Source: Arenicola marina (Eukaryota; Annelida; Polychaeta; Arenicolidae). Taken from it: a stretch of 64,000 nucleotides of DNA. A program made the position numbers and the translations under genes. Position 1 is the stretch's first letter. Every line of letters begins with the position of its first letter. The notes under the pieces are model-generated. The model was not told the DNA's origin. It searched no databases and saw only the letters and a program-made list of their open reading frames with translations. The stretch lies in contig OZ025249.1 of assembly GCA_964019135.1 (NCBI GenBank), positions 30,455,759 through 30,519,758 on the forward strand, in the 5' to 3' direction. This document shows, one piece after another, positions 45,378-59,000 of the stretch.

Positions 45378-48300
45378 GTTATTGCTCCGCCTGGAACCAT
45401 ACAGTGCGCACAGTAATATTATGTATATTATGTCAGTATACGATGGTACCACGCATATTCAAGAAATGTGCTTAATTGGGCTTTATGTACCAAGGTGCAA
45501 AGAACATTATCTGCATCTGTGGGTATTGCGCGCTATAACGTGTGCCTAGTATTTTAATTAGATAAAGACTTCGAAATGTGCGTACCTGCGGGAATATATT
45601 ATTGGCTTTCCTTTCAGTTGCCCACAATGTGCGATACGTTCTGTAGCATGTCTGTTACAGAACTAACAACTTCATGTTGTTATATAGTACCTAGTTTATG
45701 TCTATGCGACAAGATGTTGATCATAATCATCCATGTACATATGCCTTCCCCCAGGGGGGTGGGGGCACCATTACACAGTTCTGGTGGGGGTGGGGGGGTG
45801 AGGGGGCACTATTATACAATTCAGGTGGAGAGGGAGGTTAATACCTTGGGTGTCTCGTGATCCCTGGGAGAGCGGACATTTGTGATAAAAAATGGTACAA
45901 CTGATATTTAAAAACTTGCGACGGGGTGGGGGGGCGACAATTTGCATCAATAAAACTGGTTTGCCAGGAAGGCAACCCAAGCGGCTCTGCATGGAGAGGC
46001 AACATAGAGCGGTTCAAAGGAAAAAAGGACGGGAAAATAGGGGGAGGGGGGCTTTACCGCGGAACCCTCCCAAACCCTGCATTGCATTAAATATCCCCCA
46101 TTTTTTCTAACCCTTTGTACCGATGTTAAATAAAATGCTATCTTATCTTATACACATATTATAACCTTCCCCCTATATAACTTTTGCCACTAGATCTAAT
46201 GCTTAATAACAATCTCAAATGACGACCAAGGTTAGGGTGATCGATCTTTATGATTGTATGCTCGATCGAGTGACCAGGGTCAAGCACCGGTCAGTGTCAG
46301 CGCGCCTGTCGCCGTTGAATTCACATACGGACCTCCCAGGAGAAGAAACTCATTCAGATCGTTCGTATCACGGATGATCACAAATAGCGTGATACAGGTA
46401 TTATATAACGTCACTACAGCGTCTAACAATGGTTCACAGGTTCCTCCATGGTTGTTCTTCCACGTTAGGGCGAACCAGTGCTTCAACATAGCTCACGTAT
46501 GACTGGCGCCTAGCTACCACTTACTACACTAATCCATTTCGTGAGCTATACCATGTAAAACAGGTCTTAATTATTAACGATAAAGAATATAAATTTTCTC
46601 GATTTTTCACGATGCTCCGTGTCGCTTTTTGGCTAAGTTCAGTGTCGTTTTTTTTTTGTAAAATGCTGTGTCGATATCGCTTTTCAGATCCTCAGTGTCG
46701 GAGCAAATATGCCATTTGTCGCCATTTACCCCTTCCAGATATGTATTAATGGATATCCATCCTTGACTCACCCTATGCCAAATGTTTAAATAGTTGTATC
46801 CACTGACTTCCTGCAGCTAGCTGGTCCTCCTCACTGATGATATTCAGTATAGTGGTCGTGCATCGGGCGACTATTTAAGTTTAGCCCATGCGTCTTCTCA
46901 GTTATTGGTAAGTACATTGAAGACGACGACACAATGGGTGTCAAAGGGAACCCGTTTTTTGTAAGTACAAAAGGGCCTCACTTTACGTGTTCCATGGGCC
47001 AGTGTAGGTTGGAGTGTCTGCTGCTAAAACACTCATCTTGGCGTCGTATTGCCCTTGGGCTGATCGACTGTCAAACGTTCTTCAGTTGGCAGTTCTTCAG
47101 TTGGCAGTGATGTTGGTGTGTCGTACGTTTCACTATTTCTGCCTCGACACGACAAGGCGGTCACAGTTGAATGCCTTAGCTAATCGGCCGCGGCAGCACC
47201 ATGTCATAAACGCAGCCCACCCGTCAATTTGTTGTGGTTACTGAGATCCCCAGTTGTTTGTAGCCGTCTCGGTCGACTGAAGATGGCGTCGATCCGCGAT
47301 ATGAATTGGGATCCAATTACATTCAGATCTCCGGCACTGCGTGTCAATATAAACAGGCAATATGTTCTGCCTGCTGGCGGGGAGAGTAAGGGACTGGAGG
47401 GAGGGGGGGTAGTATAGAAGCCACGTGCTAAATTGCTATTCATCGTTCATTTTATTGCGTTTAGTAGCACGCTTGAAAGCGTATAATTTAACCCCAGTTC
47501 TATGGCTGCATGACAGGCAAGATATCGGACAGGGCCCCCATCTACATTTGCCCGTCCTGCAGCCATATAACTAAGGATAGTTATTAATATGCTATATTTA
47601 TGGATGAACCAGTGAAAAGGGGCTAGTTGGGGGTGGGAGCACGGGGGAGGATTCTGACTGGTGTATGTCGTATATTGATGGATTATTATTACAGAATTAC
47701 ACAGCGTGTCACCTTATTGGGCCCAATGACAAATAGCAGTCATTAGCGTTGTGAAATATAATTATAATTTTCGTTGCTGGTGTTAGATCACATCCATGGG
47801 ATGAAGCATGGGTTGAGCCCATCGATGTTCCAAGTCTTCATCCCAAACTCTACTGAGGGATGGATTTGCATGTTATATTTATTATTATTTACTTTTATTG
47901 TTGATAGATTTGGCGTGTATTAATACATAAGTCTTTATATATATATAAGATCAACAAAATAGCATTTTCATTATTATGTTGTTTTTATTTTCCAACGATA
48001 TCATTATTCATAAATAATTGTATTAATCATTCTGCTAACCACTATCATATGTACAGACCATGGTCACAGAGCAAGGTCATGTCAATGTACAACCGGGTTT
48101 CTACGAAACGCCATTTCATAATTATTACGATCTGCATTCAGAAAATCGGCGGTTATCGTTAGTCGTATTAATTAATCATATACAAATATAAAATGATAGA
48201 AAATGTTAGACAGCCCCATACATGGCTTGACGTTCTTATTTACCAAACAAAAGGTTTTGGGTTTGTATGTGTGTGCGGTGGCTGGGGGCACTGATGCCTG

Positions 48301-48681
48301 CTCTTCGTTCGACCATGATATCTTATCCCAATCACACTACAGCATAATTATTACGCGGTACAAATAATATAAAACTTGATCGCAAATATAATCGACCTTG
48401 AAATTATCAACAACAATAACGTACAATAAGAATCATGTCAGAAATGTACATTATTTCATGAACAGCTAAACATGGCATGGCGTATTAAAGTGTTGTTTGT
48501 CTGGCTCAGAACGAAGCGCAGAGAAGCTCCTATAGCAAGCGTGCAGCGCTGGGAATACACTCGCCCGGCGGGTACTATGGTGACGGTGGTCAAGTCACAT
48601 TCCGTTTCCAGTCGTTAGTGTTTGTTCGTGCGGAGAGAGAACCAGTCGGACCCATAAGTTCAGTAATTAATCCGTCAAAGA

Positions 48682-48718
48682 ATGTCAGGAATAAGAAGTT
48701 TATCGGCCTTCGATGACG
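48682..48718 (+). CDS. Candidate first coding exon, gene unknown
   Basis: An ATG in good context (AAGAATGT) opens MSGIRSLSAFDD and stops at an ideal donor (ACG|GTAAGG) in phase 1. No downstream exon found in the window, so this is weak. Confidence 0.25.
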
Positions 48719-49606
48719 GTAAGGCATTACATATATTAATTCCCAAACTAAAAACGAATAGTGGCAACTTTCATCTACAAAATGAACAATTTACATTGTA
48801 AAATACACCATAGTTGGAGTAGTACCACAAGAACACAAGAGACGTAGACATGGTATAAAAATTAGGAGGTCTCAAAACATACCAACTACATTATACCAAT
48901 AAGAAACACGGAACACAAGTTATCAGAGCTCTCCTTATAGCCTTTGATGTCGGTTATCACAGCAGGAAAAATATGTGCAAGCGTTTTCTTTTATTCTACA
49001 GAGTAAAACGGCTGGGCAACAGCATATTCGCACACAACACAAGTTATCCAGGACATGATAAACAAGCGAAAACCATAATGTACATCGGGGAGCGTATCCC
49101 AGCAAGGAATTTCATGTTGTATACAATGCAAACACTGACTTTGGCAGGCCTGTTTCTGCGCAAATAAGCGGATATAGTTAGATCCGTGCAAGATACCTGA
49201 AGGTTTTCTTAACATACACACCAGCAAAGCCCAGCGATACGATAGAACAGCTGTGAAACAAACAGGGGGCGTCACCTCTGGTGACGTAACGAGGCAGTAG
49301 CAGCCAACGAGAAAAAACCTTCGTAGGAGTATTTGAAACGAAAGTACATCTTTAACAAGGCTTTAAGCAGAAACGCCGACTCATTCAAAACCTGCGCACT
49401 CCATAACACCATTATGGTGATACAGGACTCCCAAACCTAACAGAAATACATGTGTTACGCTGACCGATACAGAAAACTTGCCTCTATTCAACAACGACTT
49501 TGGAATCGAACTCAGCTGGATATTGTGAGGACCGAGCCCGGTTTGACGAAGTTCTACTAGAGAGCCAGACTGTTGTACCCGAGCCTAGGCAGCCGAGCAG
49601 CGCACC

Positions 49607-49613
49607 ATGCCAG
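49607..49613 (+). CDS. Candidate minimal first coding exon, gene unknown
   Basis: A strong start context (GCACCATGC) followed after two codons by a donor (CAG|GTAGGT), also phase 1. It could be an alternative first exon of the same unseen gene as 48682-48718. Speculative. Confidence 0.2.
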
Positions 49614-50036
49614 GTAGGTAACAGTGATACATGCACCTTTGCTAGACTTTCAAAATGGACCCGTCCAGCTTAGTGGCTTAAACACTTCCATCACTTCACT
49701 GACATCGCGGCGGCTTCTTCCGGATTATATTATAAAACCATTGTACTCCAAGCGAGGCAATAGTGTACAAGTATTAATATATTATGGGAAATAAATAAGC
49801 ATAATCTATTTTGCAGGTTACTTATAATGTAAACAAGACGTACGGATGGAGATCCTAACGTGTAAATTTATTAAATTAATCATGTAATGGACCATACTTT
49901 ACACCTTGCCTGCGGAATTTACATCGAATACGTTCGATCAAATGTCATAGTCAAATGTCATGTCATAAATGTCATAAGGAACATTATTCCTCTAAGTTGC
50001 GAATGTAGTGCCTACGAAGCTCTTTCCGATTGGTTC

Positions 50037-53000
50037 TTACGAACCAAATTCGACAGTTTCTTGGGTGATTCGCTTGAACTCAAAGGATCCTCTACCGTCC
50101 ATGCTTAAGTAGAACTGAAATAAAAGATTCAACGTTATGTTTATTACTTGTAAGTACGGTTAATATGTTTTATTTCTTTTTCCTTTCTTCTTTCTACGTG
50201 TATTTAAACTGAAATAAATTTGGGGACTCCTCCTGACATATTTTGTTTAAACCAGGTGATATAAAATTTCCGGCTTGCAATATTCGACTTCGGTTTTCAA
50301 GCCAATCATTTCTATCGTTCTGGTCACGCAAACCTTGTTCATCAAACTCAAAGTAATATACTGATAACGTTAGTAGGGCCTACCATGGAGATTGGCTCCG
50401 AGTAAGGCTAATTCAGTAAAAACAATACTCCACAGGCTTTAGTTTTATTACTGGTATAATAACTAAAGAGATAAGTAAACGCCGACGTAACATTATAAGG
50501 ACCAAGGGCTTTCTTTCGATTGTGACCGTGACGGATCACTTTGGGACCTAAGGGTCACATGACCTCACCTCGTGGTGCTTCCACAGGGACTTCCGGTGAG
50601 AGACTGTGAACAGCGTGATCCCGACCTGGAGACACGTGGCACGGTACATTAACACCAACAGGGATCGTAATCAATTGTACATGGATATTGATCAATAATT
50701 GTACATGGATATTGATCAATAATTGTACATGGATATTGATCAATATTATTGTACACGGATATTGATCAATAATTGTACATGAATATTGATTAATAATAGT
50801 ACATGGATATTGATCAATAATTGTATTACTTGCACATAGATAATGATTATTTGAAGATGGATAATGATTATTGGAAGATGATTTTCAGTGTTTATTACGT
50901 TTAGTGAACAAACCTTGTTTGTTTGAATTAATTAGTATCTTGCATATTAATGCTATCAACTTCCCACGATTGAATTAACACTTATGGGGGACGATTATAG
51001 AATAGCAAGTGCTATTAGACATTCAGAGTTGTGTCACCGCGGTGGCCTATACCCCAGTACTAACAACGTACCTCCCTGCAGTGCTGGTACATGAAGCCCT
51101 CCACATCCATACTGACGGCGCTTGTACACTCATCCAAGATGGCGAACTGCGGCCGGTGGTAGAAGAGACGCGCCATCTGCCGGTCGACAGGACATAATTT
51201 AAATTTATGTTACATTATTAAACATTAGTATACAAACAATTTTCAGAACAGGTTACTCATTAATAATTTTTATGGTTAAAAGGCTTTCCTAATTCATAGG
51301 AACTTTTGCATGGCAAAAGCCGCAATGATAAATATATCATTAGGAAATATTTTCATAACAAACGCTTCCCGATATCCTGCCAGGTGTGTATTACGCCCAT
51401 CGAACATACCTCTAGCTGGAGGTTGACGTGTCATACGGGCTATAGCGCTTTGCTGGCCGCCACCGGCAAGGTGCATGCTTTTACTGGCGAAGCGTGGGAG
51501 TAAGAGAGGCAACAGGGAATCTTCAGCATCGGGTATGGCGGCAACATTGAACAGCCGCGATTACCATCGCCGAGAGCTTGTGTCCTGCCCCCACCCTCCC
51601 TCTGACCAACAACTCCATCACGTTAGAGTTCCCACAACGCCCCCCCCCCCACCCCTCCCCTCCCCCAACCACGACTCACTCACCGCCACTCGCTGTTTCT
51701 CTCCACCGCTCAACACGTCCATCCAGTCCTGTAACAAAATATCAGGCTGTCAATTCATAAATTCTTCCAGCTCATAGTGTACAGTATATACGCAACAGTG
51801 TACCCACTAGATACACATAAGTATGGAGAGGAGCTTTGTACACGAGAATAGTTGTTCGTATATCGTACCCGTCACCCTACTTACTCTAAAGACTGAAATA
51901 ACTATCACGTGACACGCGATAACCCACCTGCACGGAATCCCAGCCTCCCTCACGCTCCAGGATGTAGGCCAACTGGACCTGAAAAAGAAGGTCGTAACAC
52001 AAGTCAGTCATTAAACCTAGTCATACAACATTGGTTTACCAACATCTTTCAATGTAGTTTCAATAATATACCGGACACATCGCCTGATGTGTTTATAACA
52101 AGAAATGTTGCAGTGAATGCCGGATTTTACCAATCATCATATTCTAATGGCTAAGAAAAACAATGGAACATGTAGGACAGGCAGGTCTTATTCTATTGAC
52201 ACAAGAGATTCTGATTACATCTCCGCTACGAAAATGTAAGCGAACTCAGCTAAGCATTATTTGCGCACGTTAGAGCGGTTTATGCCTTGAAAACTTCATT
52301 GTATGATAACAATTTAACATTTTTGATATGTCCAACAAATGTACGAATACATAGAACACATATTTAGCGAAATATGTGGCTGTATTCCAAATATTCTATT
52401 TGAAAAGCAGAGGAGGTGAAAGCAGGAAATCGTTCCAAACATAGGCGGGGTTTAAACGAAAAAAAAAAATGATCTGTACTCGAGCAGGCTACCTCACAAC
52501 CATACTGACTCCCTCCCTACTAGATAAATGGACTAAATTTTAGAATGCGGCAACTATTACTGCCAACAATACAAGTACCGCAACAATAAAATAGGTGGAC
52601 GGAATGTAAGCAAGAAGTTTAAAGAAGGCAACCCATGCGAGTCCCTGTTGACGACCCTGCCAACGTACCTTATCTAGGATTTCCTCCAGGTCCTGGTCAC
52701 GGAAACCCCTCTTGAGCTGGTCGTCCTTGCTGTCCGGGTAGATGACTTGATCTCTCAAGGAGCCCAGTGTCATGTACGGGCGCTGTACACAAACAGTCCG
52801 ACAATGTTAGCGATACACGCCACGTTAACGTGTCTGGAACGCATAGCTCCTCACAGGTCCGCAGGGGTGACAGTCAATTAAACTTTGTTAGTTGTTGGTG
52901 CTGACTTCAGCAAGACGCTTTAAGATCTAAGGTAATATCGCGATAAGGCGAAGGGTCAATTTAGAGAGGATTTTTATCCGAGCGTTACGTCGCGCGTTTG

Positions 53001-56000
53001 AGGCGGACCAAGTAACCCACTAGACCACGGATGACCCGTACTTTGTTTAGTGCCCGCTTCATTACAACATTCAATACTCAATAGACCAAAAACAGCGGGT
53101 TGGGCGACAGACCAGATCATGGATGACGCGGCTCTCCGACGTCATGTGATTTAATATATCGTGTTACACGATTTCTTTGGCCACGTGATATGGGATATCA
53201 AATATTACGCACACATCAACACAATTTGGAGAATCATAAATAATAGACTAGCCGTCCCGCGAGCGGTCTAGCGTTCGTAGTAATAAACGAAAGAAATAAC
53301 ACTATGACAGTATTTAGGTTTATACGTCAAATAGTAGCAGGCAGAAGGTAGACATTGGGCAGAAATAATATCGATAATAATATTGACCGGGAGCTACTGA
53401 ATAACGGGACATAAATGTTAAAGATAATTTCAACATATATGATGATTAGAATTGTTTCTGTACGTCGGTCTTTAACGACACGCGTCCGCTCAGTTATTTT
53501 GCGCATGTTTGTTGATTACAAATGAATGTTATAATTTCAACATATACAATAATTAGAATTGTTTATATACATCGGTCTTTAACGTCACGCTTCCGGTACT
53601 ATATTGGTACAGATTGCATCTAGACATGTTGTTGTTACTCCAACTGAGATACATATACGCCATATACACATTCTTGTCAGCGTGCTTTAGCTGCAATTTG
53701 CGTATTCTGTACTGGATACAATAATACTTGAAAATTGTAGAGGCTCGGACATGCCACATGTCCATAAAAGTTGGCGAACGATAGCTGTTGTCGTTAGGTC
53801 AGTAGAGGGTACGAACAAAAACAGGAGTGCATAAAGCTTAAGTCTAGTGGGTGCCGGTGGGCGGGGGGGCGGGCCAGTAAAGCCGGAGTCTGATGAATGT
53901 CGACGGGGCGCGGGGCTGCAGGAGTCGGGTGGATGGGTGTGGGGGATGAGCAGAGAGGAGTCAATTAACGCTGGTTGGTGTGGGTGGAATTGGATACTGC
54001 CGTGACTGACGTTAAGAGAAGCGTATTATAGGTTTCCCGAGCAGAGTTTCCCGGGCAGAGTTCGTTCTCTTGCTACTAATGAGAAGTTGTGGACGCGAGA
54101 CAGCACGGGATTTGTTTGTTTTGATGACGGTTCGGGCGATAAGGCGTTGGGAGAAATATTATTACTGTTGACACCAAGCCAGGTAGCCCGCCGCAGGCGA
54201 TAGTATGCCGCGGGATAAGGTGATAAGCACCCAGCGATTGTGTTGACACATGCGATAGCTTTGACACATCTAAGAGCGGCGGCTGGATATTAATAGGTTC
54301 AAGGCGGCTGCTGATGCCAATGGGCTCTTGCATGCCGCGGCATAGTGGGACAGACAGCTTCATTTTATTAGTATAGATAGTGCGCATTGATAGCAGTGAC
54401 GGGAAACAGACGTTCCACCATGATAGGTTATTTCCGAGTACACGTGCTCCAGTAGCGTCCAGCCAGTAGCGCGAATGCTTCTCTGCACTGGGATTTATTT
54501 CCTTGAGGCTTTATATCGTGTCATGTTTATATCAAACAACGCGGCTACCACTAACCTGTGGAACGTAGAAGAGTTCTTTGCTGTCCGGTTTCGTCATTGT
54601 GCCTCCGAACAAGGGCCACAGCTAAACACCAACAAGCCAAGTATATAATTTATCCTTAAATTTTCGTCAGCATCAATACTTTAGACAAATCATGACAATA
54701 CGCTCGCGCTTTAAAACCGTTTTCGAAGCCATTTGTACAATATATGTCGCACAGTATAACCTATTTAAACAATAGACAATGTACATTATACAGTATACAA
54801 TGCACATTAATAGTCATAAGCAAAATAGAAAATGACGCATGTAGTGTACATTATCTGCACGGGGCAGACTTAGAGGGGCTGGTACTACATTACATTACTA
54901 TATGGCCTACTAACCTCGCCTAGAATCCTGAAGAGTGAACTCTTGCCGCAGCCGTTGGGTCCACAAACCAAGACATTATGACCTGAGTTGACCTGAAGGA
55001 ACGCAAGGCGGTCGTTGGTAAGGCGAAAAACAATAGCGCGCGGAAGCTCAATGCCATAGTCATATCACTGTCTGCTTACCATCACGTGTGTGGATAGCTA
55101 AATCACGAAAACTGTACAAGTATCTCGATGACTTCACACGCCACAAATGCAATCGAATTACCGTTATCTTTCAATCAGTGTTACACGAAACAATCGCATT
55201 TGTAGTGCATCAACAGCATTATTTTACCTCGAAAAGTGTTTACTATTACGCAGTGTACAGGGACGTACCTCGAAGTTGAGTTCCTCCACCAAGACGTCGC
55301 CGTTAGGCGTTACCAGAGGCACGTGTTCAAATCTGGAACAGAATATTCGTTGAAACACAGGATATCCTTTGGATATTTTAATACGATTTCTGAGGTTATC
55401 AGATACATACTTCTTTATCTTCCGATCCAATAAATATATAAGCTTAAAAGTTCGGAGTCACAGCTTTAGAAGCATTAAATGGCCATAGTTAGCACTAAAT
55501 AACCAGCAGATACAGGGTACAGTAACATTTGCAACATCATATTAACGGTTGGGGATTGGTTGGGCCATATTTAGTACGTTATAAATATATGATAGAAGTG
55601 CGCGCTGTGTCGGCTGTATGGCCACTATCAATGCGCAGGTTCATACATATTTATGAGCAGGAAACTGGGCCATCGGACCGGTCTGTATCTCTAACAGGCT
55701 AAACGTTAAAGAAACAAACGAAACCTTAAAGAGTTGGTTGATTGGATATTCAGGACGCTTTAACCACTTTGGGTCATATCGCGTCAATGGGAGAAAGAAG
55801 GGAGAGTGGAGCCATGTCCCCGGGGGTAACCCCCTACTCTTTACGAAGAAAGACATGGGATCTTTATCCTTCGACCACACAGACATGGCCACAGCAGGGC
55901 TAGAACTACCGATCCACGTGCCGTTAGGCTCGCAGGTGGCCAGAACACTCAATGAGAGCACTCTAGCCAACTGAGCTATCGCGCCGGCCCCCAAACAAAC

Positions 56001-59000
56001 CTTGAAGAGAAATACTCACTTGATTATGTGGTCCTTCTTGATGAGTTTTCCGCTTCCTGGCTTCAGATTGCTCTTCTTCGGGTTTTCTATGAAACAAGGC
56101 AAACGTCTGCGCGTTCATCACCCATTCAGAACTAACCAAATCGACTTGGGCAGAAAACCCTGCCATAAACCATTCATATTATTCAATCAATGGCGCCCTT
56201 GGTTGTTTGGATTAAGTAGGGCGCTTCTAACGCTAGTCATATCGTGACAATGGGAAGGGTCGAGGTAGAGATGTCTCCTGAAGTAACCCCCTACTCTTTG
56301 CGAAAGAACACACGCGATCCTTATCAAGCACAAACACAGAATAACACAAACTTAGAAATTAGGTTATTGGGGTTGAGTTCGACCCTACCACGTGGCGAGT
56401 CACCTGGGTGACCATAGGCGCATTGATTAGCCATATCAGCCTACTCACTCTTGTCTTCCTCCGCCGTCACCATGGTGCGGACGTAGCGACCTGCGTTGAG
56501 ATCATCCAGTACCTTCATGAACTCCGTGATGCGGGCCGTGAACCTGGCGACCAATGACACGTGACGATGGCCAGATTACACACATGATGGGGAAGGGTGG
56601 ACCAGCAGCAAACAGAGAAAGGGCGTAAAGCGCACCTTCGTAGGTTACAGCAGATAAACTGGATCAATCGTTCATGTTATAGAGCCCATGTAATACGTGA
56701 GCTATGCTGAACAATAATTCGCCCTAATATGGAAACACAACCATAAACTGACATTTATTTCCTGCGTGCGACCTTTTTGATTCTATTCCGCTTCAATATT
56801 CCGCTAGTGTCCTTAACCATAAAATTAAAAATTAAATATAAAATTACATTTCTCACATATATATGCCTTTACAACGAATGATACAGAGAGTGTCTTTTGG
56901 CTACATTCGTGCACTCGCATCCACGATAACTGTATGCCATTAGTAGTGATTGACCCCTGTTACTTTGATCCATGCGTGCGACTTACCCTGCCAGGCGAGT
57001 CATCTCTCTGCCCGCCAACACGATGCGACCAATGGCCTCCGCCATCTTCACCAACATCCGGCCACTCTGGTAGTAATCCTGACGAACACAGACTACCTAT
57101 ATAGCTATCAACGCCGTATACAATGCAGGTTAATGTGGATCTCATAAAAAAACCTTTTAATTATAATCATAATTATTATATATTTTTCAAAATGGGTTAA
57201 TTATAAGTTGAAAAATAAGATCATGGTACACACACGTCTAACTTGTTAAACCAATCTGACGTTTATATTGACAGTTCAAACATGCTTCGGACTTGATCAA
57301 TAAACCAAAGTAAAGACATTAATTCATGCTGCGCACTACCAGTATTAGAATCGCAAACATATAATACACATGCAGTGATGTTTGCATTGGCTTAGTTCTC
57401 AAATAATTCAAGAGACACATTATATAGATGATTAGGGTGTCTAAAGCGATGTTAAGAGTTAAACCAGGCCAAGGCATAATGCGGCAGAAGAAAAAAAACA
57501 TTGCTATGCATAAAGCGTTAATGGGAAGAACACATGCTAAAGAAGAAAAGAAATGAGTGATGCATCAAAATAAGGTAAATTATTCCACCAACATGCTGTA
57601 TTCACGCCCACCATTAAAAAATAGTTACATATTGAAAAAATTAAGATCTTTATCCTACAGAACCATGTGCCAGGCGAGAAAAAAACACACAAAAAAACGT
57701 TTATCATGCAGAACAAAAGTAAGGAGCACGTGATACAGCAAAATTTGTCATGTCGGGCAACTGGCGTTAATAGATATTATTTATACAATTTCCACAGTAA
57801 TTATAAAATTTCAATATAACAATTTTCATCCTGTTATTACATTTCCCTATTATATTTTCCTTCAAATGCAATCCCCACCAAAGCACGCAACACCACAACA
57901 TATGAAACCAAAAGATCGTAAATCTCATCATATCTTCTGTGACCATGCCGTTGACGCACAGACTAGTTTCACTGTATTTTTCACGATTTACTTATGAAAT
58001 AGGTGACTGTAGTTCGCAGTGCAAACTTTGCACATGCACTGCTTTGTAATGTTCATCCACATGAGCCAAAGTTTCGGGCCAGCAAGCGAAGTGTTATCTG
58101 CAGACGAGTTAACAAGACCCGGATAACTGTAGTGAGCAACATTCAATGGCTGCATCATGCACGAGCGGGAGAAGCGGCAAAAGCAGAAAGGCGTGTGTGG
58201 GGAAGGGGGGGGGGATTCAATATGGCCATGGCGGCTACTTCAAAAGGAACACAAGTGACAACAAGCGACAGTGACACGGGCGGCGAGCCACGTGCTGGTG
58301 GTACCTCCAGGAGTGCGCTGTGGCTACTGGTCAGATGACGTGGATCGGCCAAGTTTAGGAATGGGCGGCTAACGACAAGGTACCCTACGACGGTGGCGAT
58401 ATCTGAGGAGAAAAGAAAAAAATAAACATTACTGATAATAAGATGGTTTGAAAAATATCAGTAAACCGTTTCTGCATCAGTCTGAGACAACTGCTGCGTC
58501 AAAAGTCAAATCCGGCCAGGTCCATCACTCGCATGCCACATTAAGGGCTCTGAAACAACGAAAGCGCCTTCGAATCCTCGTCATAATAGTTTGGCCAAGT
58601 CGTGAGCAGAAATCTGTAATAGTTCATGTTGTTAATTATGTGGTCCATGCATAATTGTGACGACAATACGCACACTGAAAGTCAAAGATATAGACCGAGC
58701 AAGAGGCACTTATTAAAAAGCATAAGCGAGGACGAGGGCTAGGGCTAGAGGAGGGCGGGGGCGGGGTTTATATATGTGATCGGCATCACACATTTACGTT
58801 ACATTGTTTACCTCGAGTCTCTGTGACGATGTACTGTTGATGTAACGCGCTTCTGTCAAGTTCAAGAAGGGCCGACTGACCACAAAGAAGCCCACCACAA
58901 GAGCCAAGTCTGTGGCGACAAACACTTATCATTATCGCGCGAGAACCAAATAAAAATGCTCAACTTCAGCGGCATTATCGTTTTATCATTGACAGAATCT

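Larger units (their letters stand above)
45378..50036. other. Largely unassigned spacer
   Basis: Holds the 5' region of the membrane-protein gene and the 3' UTR of ABCD3. G-rich simple sequence lies near 45750-45940. No SINE or coding gene is clear. Two candidate plus-strand first exons (48682-48718 and 49607-49613) are listed separately. Confidence 0.5.

Noticed and set aside
45378-45452. Upstream extension of the membrane protein by about 25 codons
   Set aside because: The extension would start on GTG, not ATG; the internal ATG at 45377 has better context.
44938-45549. Plus-strand frame of 203 codons
   Set aside because: Antisense shadow of the single-exon membrane-protein gene.
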